Shown here: positions 6,484-11,094 of the stretch, piece after piece | Numbering within the stretch: position 1 is the stretch's first letter | Layout: each line of letters starts with the position of its first letter | Assembly: GCA_016875955.1 (NCBI GenBank) | Contig: VGOH01000028.1 | Span: forward strand, 1-11,094 | Direction: 5' to 3' | DNA: 11,094 bases | Source of the DNA: Chloroflexota bacterium | Lineage (GTDB): Bacteria; Chloroflexota; Dehalococcoidia; Dehalococcoidales; RBG-16-60-22 | Notes under the pieces: model-generated | What the model was told of the DNA's origin: nothing | The model's input: only the letters and a program-made list of their open reading frames with translations | Database searches by the model: none | Translations under genes and position numbers: made by a program

Positions 6484-7647
6484 ATGGTCATAAACTTTAT
6501 GGGCTATCGACGGCAAAACGGTGCCGTGGGCGTGCGCAACCACGTGCTGATTTTCCCCACCACCATTTGCGCCGCCGCGGTGGCGGAGATGATTAGTAAG
6601 CAGGTTGTCGGCACCGTCAGCGCGGTCCACCGCCACGGCTGCGGCCATATAGGTGAGGAGCAGGAGCTCATGCTCAGGACCATGGCCGGCTTCTGCGCCA
6701 ACCCCAATGTTGCCGGCGTATTGCTGGTCGGGCTGGGGTGTGAACAGCTGAATCTGGACTTGGTGGCCGAAAGGTTGTCCGGTTACCACCAGAGGTTTGA
6801 GATGCTTAACATCCAGGAAACCGGTGGCACCACCAAGAGTGTAAACAGAGGCGCCAAACTGGCCGGGCAGCTTGTGGCAGAGGCCGCCTCCGCCGAACGA
6901 GAGCCGGTGGCCGTTGCCGAATTAGTCGTGGGCCTGAACTGCGGCGGCTCCGATGCCATTTCCGGCATAACGGCCAATAACGCTGTCGGTGTGGCCTCGG
7001 ACCGGATTGTGGCCGAGCATGGGACGGTCATCTTCTCCGAAACACCGGAGATGATAGGGGCGGAGGAAGTCCTCGCCCGACGAGCGTCCGATGAAAAGAC
7101 CAGAAATCAAGCCCGCGCCGCCATATCCGCCACCTATGCCAGCATGAAAGTGCTGGGCCTTGATGTGCGGGGGGCGGAGCCTTCGCCGGGCAATATCGCC
7201 GGTGGGCTGACCACACTGGAAGAAAAATCACTGGGGGCCATACTCAAGGGCGGCACCACACCGGTGGTGCAGGTAGTTGATTTCGCTCAGAAGCCAGACC
7301 GGAAAGGCCTGATAATGATGGACGGGCCCGCGCACGACGTAGTATGCAATAGCGGCCTTCTGGCGGCCGGAGCTCAAATCATCGTCTTTACCACCGGCAG
7401 AGGCACCCCCATTGGCACGCCGGTGGCCCCGGTTATCAAGGTTTCGTCTAACAGCACCCTCTATGCCAGAATGAGAGATAATATGGATATAAATGCCGGA
7501 GCTATCATAGAAGGTAAGGAGTCAATTCAGGGTATCGGCGACCGCATATTCAGAGAGATAATTAAGGTCGCTTCCGGCAAATTGACCAGAGCCGAGGTCT
7601 TAGGCCACGGCGAGTTCGCCATACCCTCTATCATACCGACAGTATAG
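6484..7647 (+). CDS. UxaA-family dehydratase, catalytic (C-terminal) domain protein
   Basis: This 387-residue protein matches the large catalytic domain of altronate (UxaA) and galactarate (GarD) dehydratases, which remove water from sugar acids using a metal centre. Visible family features in order are GYRRQNGAVGVRNH (7-20), HRHGCGH (49-55), GLGCEQ (84-87 region), QETGG (111-115), LNCGGSDAISGITAN (151-165), SETPEMIGAEE (185-195), PSPGNIAGGLTTLEEKSLG (233-251), MDGP (279-282), FTTGRG (302-307) and NMDINAG (333-339). The N-terminal SAF domain of full-length enzymes is absent and no SAF-domain gene lies nearby in the window. The ATG at 6484 is chosen because the upstream TTG coincides with a promoter; a weak AGGA sits 11 nt before it. 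A second ATG at 6499 is possible. It is probably cytoplasmic and is co-transcribed with the ligase-like gene. Confidence 0.88.
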   Translation: MVINFMGYRRQNGAVGVRNHVLIFPTTICAAAVAEMISKQVVGTVSAVHRHGCGHIGEEQELMLRTMAGFCANPNVAGVLLVGLGCEQLNLDLVAERLSGYHQRFEMLNIQETGGTTKSVNRGAKLAGQLVAEAASAEREPVAVAELVVGLNCGGSDAISGITANNAVGVASDRIVAEHGTVIFSETPEMIGAEEVLARRASDEKTRNQARAAISATYASMKVLGLDVRGAEPSPGNIAGGLTTLEEKSLGAILKGGTTPVVQVVDFAQKPDRKGLIMMDGPAHDVVCNSGLLAAGAQIIVFTTGRGTPIGTPVAPVIKVSSNSTLYARMRDNMDINAGAIIEGKESIQGIGDRIFREIIKVASGKLTRAEVLGHGEFAIPSIIPTV

Positions 7648-7661
7648 AATGCGAGAAGGCG

Positions 7662-9452
7662 ATGAATGATAAAGAAACAGGGTTATATCTGCTAAGCACC
7701 GGGGAACCCGTTACCTCTTTAAGCCCCCATTCATCTCCCCTGGAAGAGTACCGGACAGCTTTTCGGGACCGGAAACAGCCCTTTTTAAAATTCTATTCCT
7801 TTGATGGCAAGACCATTCGGTCGAGGGCATTGTCCAGGGGGGAGTTCTGGAACCTGGCCTGTGCTGGAGCTGCCTATCTCTCCGAACAGGGCGTGGCCAA
7901 AGGAGACAGGGTATTGCACTGCTTTTCCCACAATAACCTGTATGATGCGGCCTTTCGCCTGGCGGCCATTCTGGTGGGAAGCGTCCCGGTGACGATTAAC
8001 TGGCAGGCAGACGATGATGAACGTGTTATCAGCAAGGCCGAGATAACCGGGGCCAGATTCCTCATCTTCGACGAGGAGTTCGCCAGCCGGGTGGAGACTG
8101 TTAAAGCCAGCCCAGCCATCAAACTGGCGCTTGAAGCGGAAAAAATTGAAACGTACAAGAAGGCTCGGTTTACTGCTTATTCTCAGCTTGGTTACGATGA
8201 CGAAAAAATAGTGATTTTCACCTCCGGCACCACCGGCAAACCGAGGGGTGTCAGTCTGCCTTACCGGAGCTACCTGGCCAACAAGCTGACTTTCGAGCGC
8301 TATTTTGACGTATCAGAAAATACCGGGCTTGATTTACTGCTGGTCAATCCCCTGCACCACGCTAACTCCTCAGCATTGCTGGACTGGGGGATGCGGCACA
8401 GCGGAACCAAAATCCACCTCGTACAGCGTTATGCGACTCTTTACTGGCGGATACTGGTGGCTGCCGCCCGGGAAAAACGCGACCTGCTCATTGCCCCCAT
8501 GGTCTCCCGGCACTTTGATTTTCTGGAAGAACTCTCCGCCCGCTCGGAACTACCTGTTGAGAAAGGAGCATTAAAAGAAGCGCTCGGCCAGACTGAAATC
8601 ATGATTGGTTCGGCACCAGTCGGCCCGACCACGGTGCAACGCGTCACCAGCTTAAGCAACCACCTGCCCATTGTCCGCTTCGGCTCAACTGAGACCTGCC
8701 TGCAGGTTATGGCCACACCAAGGACACTGCCACCAAGCGGACTGATGAAGGCCTTCAAGGCCGGCTGGTCTCATAAATATCAGGACGAAAAAACGGTCGG
8801 CTATTACATCGGCCGGGAACATTCCCCCCTGACACGGGTCAAGGTGGTCAAAGCCATTGACCCGGAAAACAAGTCCTATTTTGCACCCTGCGATGTGGGA
8901 GAGCCCGGTTATCTGGTCACACAGGGGGCCAATATCATGAGCCACTATGTAAGCGATGTTGCCGCCACCAAATCTGTCTTCCAGAGTGGCTGGTACACTG
9001 GCTTACGGGATATCGTCTTTGCCTTGACGAATAAAGACGATGGGCAGCTGGACTATTACTGGGTGACCAGAGATTCGGCTCTTCTCATCCGGGGTGGGGC
9101 TAATTATGCCTGCGACCAAATCGCGGCCGAGCTGGCCAAGGTATTAATCGAGGATTTCCAGGTCAAGGCCGAGCAGTTCCGGCTGGCGGTGGTAGGCCTG
9201 CGCGTGGAGAGCGAACATGAGGACAGCTGCTGCGTTACCGTTGAACTAAGCGACGAGATAGCCGCTAAACGCCATGAATTAGAGGCCAATTTTAAAAACA
9301 GGGCCCGCCAAAGAGTGACCAAGGGTTTCCGGCCTGACTTTGTCCGCTTTGCCAAAATCCCCACCAGTTTTAAAGGATTGCCGCTCATACCGGAATTAAG
9401 GCAGGATTATATCAAATCGTTAGAGGCAGACGGACTAACCGTATATAAATGA
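7662..9452 (+). CDS. AMP-forming acyl-CoA ligase-like protein (ANL superfamily), divergent
   Basis: This 596-residue protein is of the acyl/aryl-CoA synthetase (ANL) type, which adenylates a carboxylic acid and transfers it to CoA. The phosphate-binding A3 motif is intact (FTSGTTGKPRG, 186-196) and A5 is FGSTETC (340-346). Other motifs are divergent. A7 reads SGWYTGLRDIVF (442-453), with Leu-Arg where TGD normally sits. A8 is LLIRGGANYACDQIAAEL (474-491). The usual PRTxSGK A10 segment is replaced by KIPTSFKGLPLIPELR (565-580), leaving K571 as the candidate catalytic Lys. There is no signal peptide or membrane segment. The ATG lies 14 nt after the UxaA-like gene stop, with GAGAAGG only 2 nt from it, so translation may depend on coupling. 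The position suggests it activates the product of the upstream dehydratase. The substrate cannot be assigned, and a non-ligase adenylate-forming role remains possible. Confidence 0.85.
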   Translation: MNDKETGLYLLSTGEPVTSLSPHSSPLEEYRTAFRDRKQPFLKFYSFDGKTIRSRALSRGEFWNLACAGAAYLSEQGVAKGDRVLHCFSHNNLYDAAFRLAAILVGSVPVTINWQADDDERVISKAEITGARFLIFDEEFASRVETVKASPAIKLALEAEKIETYKKARFTAYSQLGYDDEKIVIFTSGTTGKPRGVSLPYRSYLANKLTFERYFDVSENTGLDLLLVNPLHHANSSALLDWGMRHSGTKIHLVQRYATLYWRILVAAAREKRDLLIAPMVSRHFDFLEELSARSELPVEKGALKEALGQTEIMIGSAPVGPTTVQRVTSLSNHLPIVRFGSTETCLQVMATPRTLPPSGLMKAFKAGWSHKYQDEKTVGYYIGREHSPLTRVKVVKAIDPENKSYFAPCDVGEPGYLVTQGANIMSHYVSDVAATKSVFQSGWYTGLRDIVFALTNKDDGQLDYYWVTRDSALLIRGGANYACDQIAAELAKVLIEDFQVKAEQFRLAVVGLRVESEHEDSCCVTVELSDEIAAKRHELEANFKNRARQRVTKGFRPDFVRFAKIPTSFKGLPLIPELRQDYIKSLEADGLTVYK

Positions 9453-9472
9453 AAGAAATAATATATCATGCT

Positions 9473-9946
9473 TCATTCTTTATTCATGAACCAGGGATAA
9501 ATATCGGTGAAACGGCGCTGATAGCAGAAAAGGGTAACCAGCACCAGAGCTAACATGGTTATATCCAGATAGAGTGATTGCTGCGTGGACAGCTGATTTT
9601 GCAATAACCTGGAAAAAATGCCCAGGCATGAGCACGGCTCAAAACCCATGCCGTGGGTGATGAACCAGGTATTGCTGGTGATGAAAGCAGCGATTAACAA
9701 TGAGGAAAAAGCGGCCACAAGCTTCATGGCAAAGCCTGTAACCAGAAATAAACCGATGACAATTTCTACGTAGGGAAGCCCATGGAACAACAGCCTGACC
9801 TGTTCCAGGTTTAGAAAGTCGAGATAGTTGAGAAAGGGCGTCTCAAAAAGTTCCGCCTGGGCCAGCGCCTTCCCTGTGCCCGCGACCAAAAAGATTAAGC
9901 CGAGGACAAGGCCAGCGCCTAACCCCAGCCAGTGCTTGTAGCGCAT
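9473..9946 (-). CDS. MauE/DoxX-like four-helix membrane protein
   Basis: This 157-residue protein has four predicted membrane helices at about residues 7-29, 57-75, 76-95 and 125-142. The first helix carries LVAGTGKAL, a DoxX/MauE-like start. The loop after helix 3 has EPCSCLG (C105, C107), resembling the CxCFG loop of MauE-type proteins linked to disulfide formation and maturation of periplasmic proteins. That function is known for methylamine dehydrogenase maturation in other bacteria. Here no mau gene or thioredoxin-like partner is in view, so the role is inferred only at family level. The ATG at 9946 has GGAG about 9 nt upstream. It is convergent with the ligase-like gene (20 nt gap), and AT-rich sequence with partial dyad symmetry spans that junction. 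Confidence 0.75.
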   Translation of the reverse strand: MRYKHWLGLGAGLVLGLIFLVAGTGKALAQAELFETPFLNYLDFLNLEQVRLLFHGLPYVEIVIGLFLVTGFAMKLVAAFSSLLIAAFITSNTWFITHGMGFEPCSCLGIFSRLLQNQLSTQQSLYLDITMLALVLVTLFCYQRRFTDIYPWFMNKE

Positions 9947-10052
9947 AAAAGTTTACTCCGACTAGTATTTTTTTATAAAAATAATGTTGCCATATGTAGT
10001 TATTGATGATTTGTCGTGCTATAATAAAAAACAATCAGAATGGCTTTGAGTC

Positions 10053-10081
10053 TTGACAATTCCTAATCCAGATATTATTGT
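10053..10081 (+). promoter_or_regulatory. Probable sigma-70-type promoter of the solute-binding lipoprotein gene
   Basis: A perfect TTGACA (10053-10058) is followed after 17 nt by TATTGT (10076-10081, 4 of 6). A better-looking TATAGT at 10081-10086 is 22 nt away, which is too far for the same -35. The start would fall near 10088, giving an unusually long leader of about 230 nt. Confidence 0.6.
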
Positions 10082-10087
10082 ATAGTA

Positions 10088-10165
10088 ACTTATATATTAT
10101 AAAATTTGCAAAACTGCTTTTGTTTGGTTTAGAGTTTAATCTAATCTGATATTTATAATATAAGT
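10088..10165. repeat. AT-rich imperfect inverted repeat at the predicted transcript 5' end
   Basis: ACTTATATATTATAAA (10088-10103) pairs with TTTATAATATAAGT (10152-10165) with a 2-nt bulge and a loop of about 48 nt. It begins where transcription is predicted to start, so it could form a 5'-terminal RNA stem or an operator-like dyad in DNA. It is weak thermodynamically because it is almost all A-T. Confidence 0.45.
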
Positions 10166-10239
10166 GCACAGGAGTACCTTAATAACGAAAAGATAATACC
10201 ATTAAACATGCGTTCGGTTCATCAACAGAAATTCTTAAT

Positions 10240-10252
10240 AAAGGAGGTGATT
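10240..10252 (+). promoter_or_regulatory. Extended Shine-Dalgarno sequence without a well-spaced ORF
   Basis: AAAGGAGGTGATT is near-perfectly complementary to the 16S rRNA 3' end. The nearest in-frame options are a TTG at 10251 (3-nt spacing, 14 codons) and an ATG at 10269 (21-nt spacing, 8 codons), both ending with TAA at 10295. The real downstream gene has its own GGAGG at 10303-10307. It may be a leader-peptide site, a ribosome standby site or chance. Confidence 0.4.
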
Positions 10253-10316
10253 GAATTCAGTTACAACCATGATGCCGGTTAGTGCTGTATTTTAATCATT
10301 TTGGAGGTAGAACTTA

Positions 10317-11094
10317 GTGAAAAAAGCGATACTTTTAGGACTATTGTCTCTATTGGTTATTGCCAGCCTCATTGCTGGTGCCTGTGCCAAACCAGCTCCG
10401 GCGCCTGCACCCGCTCCAGCTCCGGCCCCGGCCCCCACACCCGCTCCCACACCAGCTCCAGCCCCGGCGCCGGCACCAGCCCCCGCTCCAACACCCGCTC
10501 CAGCCCCGGCGCCTGCGCCAGCTCCAGCCCAACCGGCTAAGGTATGGAACCTGGTTGCCCAGTGTCACGCCGGCGCCGGCTCCACCTTCTGCCAGGGAGT
10601 GGCCAAGTTTCAGAAAAACCTTGAAATCGCCAGCGGCGGCCGGATCATAATGCCCCCGCACAGCGGCGGCGAGATTGTCCCGTCCATGGTTGAGCTTGAC
10701 GGCATCAAGGATGGCGTGCTTGACTTCGCCACCACCTGCACCATGTACTGGATGGACCGCTTCGGCCCGGGCTGCAACCTGTTCACCTTCCAGATTGCCG
10801 GCCTCTCCCCCACCGAGCAGTACTTCTGGATGCAGAACGAGGGCGTAGCCCTCCTGCAGGAGATGACCAAGGACTACAAGGTGTTCCAGGGCCCCGGGTT
10901 CGTGACCGTGCCCGAGATGTTCATCAGCAGCAACAAAGAGCTCAAAACGCCCGCTGACATCAAGGGCTTGAAGCTCAGGACCGCCGGCGATGACGGCAAG
11001 ATTTTCAGTGACATGGGAGCCTCCGTGGTCACGCTCAGCACCGAGGAGACCTACGAGTCATTGATGAGAGGCGTGATTGACGGCTACCAGCTCA
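10317..11094 (+). CDS. TRAP-type (DctP-like) solute-binding lipoprotein, 3' truncated by window edge
   Basis: This is an open frame of 259 complete codons running off the right edge; full proteins of the family with such a linker would be about 390-400 residues. The GTG start has GGAGG 9 nt upstream. Residues 1-22 form a lipoprotein signal (MKKAILLGLL then LIAGA) with the acylated Cys at C23. Residues 26-71 are an almost pure Pro-Ala/Pro-Thr dipeptide linker. The binding domain begins near K75 (KVWNLVAQ) and shows HSGGEIVPSMVELDGIKDG (115-133) and FISSNKELKTPADIKGLKLR (202-221), with R221 at the position of the conserved substrate-binding Arg, then GASVVTLSTEETYESLMRGVIDG. It should be tethered outside the membrane and bind a carboxylate-type ligand. 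Four cysteines (C83, C92, C141, C153) could form disulfides. Permease genes would be expected beyond the window. Confidence 0.88.
   Translation, partial: MKKAILLGLLSLLVIASLIAGACAKPAPAPAPAPAPAPAPTPAPTPAPAPAPAPAPAPTPAPAPAPAPAPAQPAKVWNLVAQCHAGAGSTFCQGVAKFQKNLEIASGGRIIMPPHSGGEIVPSMVELDGIKDGVLDFATTCTMYWMDRFGPGCNLFTFQIAGLSPTEQYFWMQNEGVALLQEMTKDYKVFQGPGFVTVPEMFISSNKELKTPADIKGLKLRTAGDDGKIFSDMGASVVTLSTEETYESLMRGVIDGYQL
10392..10529 (+). repeat. Proline-alanine dipeptide repeat tract within the lipoprotein gene
   Basis: There are 23 consecutive Pro-Ala or Pro-Thr codon pairs (Thr at pairs 8, 10 and 17). Synonymous codons vary throughout, so the amino-acid pattern is conserved more than the DNA, apart from a repeated GCTCCAGCCCCGGCGCC block. 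It is a stiff spacer between the lipid anchor and the binding domain, and a likely site of length variation. Confidence 0.9.

Larger units (their letters stand above)
9947..10316. other. AT-rich intergenic leader between divergent MauE-like and solute-binding genes
   Basis: This 370-nt gap is clearly more AT-rich than its neighbours. It holds a promoter for the rightward gene (10053-10081), an AT-rich hairpin (10088-10165), an extended Shine-Dalgarno sequence (10240-10252) with no well-placed ORF, and the actual ribosome-binding site GGAGG (10303-10307). No tRNA, small RNA family or recognisable riboswitch could be identified. Confidence 0.6.

Noticed and set aside
10208..10282. 24-codon ATG frame in the leader (MRSVHQQKFL...)
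   Set aside because: No Shine-Dalgarno upstream, no recognisable feature, and it runs through the strong SD sequence. Probably chance.
10392..10529. Repeat tract considered as a CRISPR array or minisatellite
   Set aside because: There are no spacer units of even length. The periodicity is six nucleotides and encodes Pro-Ala pairs with shifting synonymous codons, so it is a protein linker.
10350..10661. Minus-strand Arg/Gly/Trp-rich open frame of 103 codons
   Set aside because: It is the complement of the Pro-Ala repeat tract of the lipoprotein gene. Its composition is an artefact of that repeat.

Overview
The window looks like chromosomal DNA from an uncultured anaerobe, most plausibly a Chloroflexota member (Dehalococcoidia-like). 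This is an inference. It rests on the lipoprotein at the right edge, whose lipobox cysteine is followed by a long Pro-Ala linker, on the soluble molybdopterin/ferredoxin oxidoreductase pair, and on the mix of short catabolic operons. No rRNA, tRNA, CRISPR array or phage gene was found. The left edge cuts a transketolase C-terminal gene and the right edge cuts a TRAP-type solute-binding lipoprotein gene.

Layout, left to right. (1) 1-366 (+): 3' end of a transketolase-like subunit, convergent with (2) 405-1058 (-): a seven-helix membrane protein resembling DUF6064. (3) 1318-2385 (+): a phosphotriesterase-family metallohydrolase with its own promoter. (4) 6080 down to 2475 (-): a compact three-gene operon of SDR dehydrogenase, large molybdopterin oxidoreductase and small two-cluster ferredoxin-like subunit, with gaps of 29 nt and then an 8-nt overlap. 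(5) 6209-6389: a non-coding foldback element with imperfect terminal inverted repeats and three internal hairpins. It sits between the divergent promoters of the SDR operon and of (6) 6484-9452 (+): a UxaA-type (altronate/galactarate dehydratase-like) catalytic-domain protein and, 14 nt later, a divergent AMP-forming acyl-CoA ligase-like protein. (7) 9473-9946 (-): a MauE/DoxX-like four-helix membrane protein. (8) 9947-10316: an AT-rich leader with a good promoter, an AT-rich hairpin at the predicted transcript 5' end and a strong but unpaired Shine-Dalgarno sequence, followed by (9) 10317 onward (+): the TRAP-type solute-binding lipoprotein.

How it may fit together (inference): a solute-binding lipoprotein would capture an organic acid. 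The metallohydrolase, UxaA-like dehydratase and acyl-CoA ligase-like protein could open, dehydrate and activate it. The SDR and the soluble Mo/FeS pair could carry out the redox steps. No substrate can be read from the sequence. The most interesting parts are the uncharacterised SDR-Mo-FeS operon, the UxaA-ligase pair with an atypical ligase C-terminus, and the cloverleaf-capable foldback element between them.
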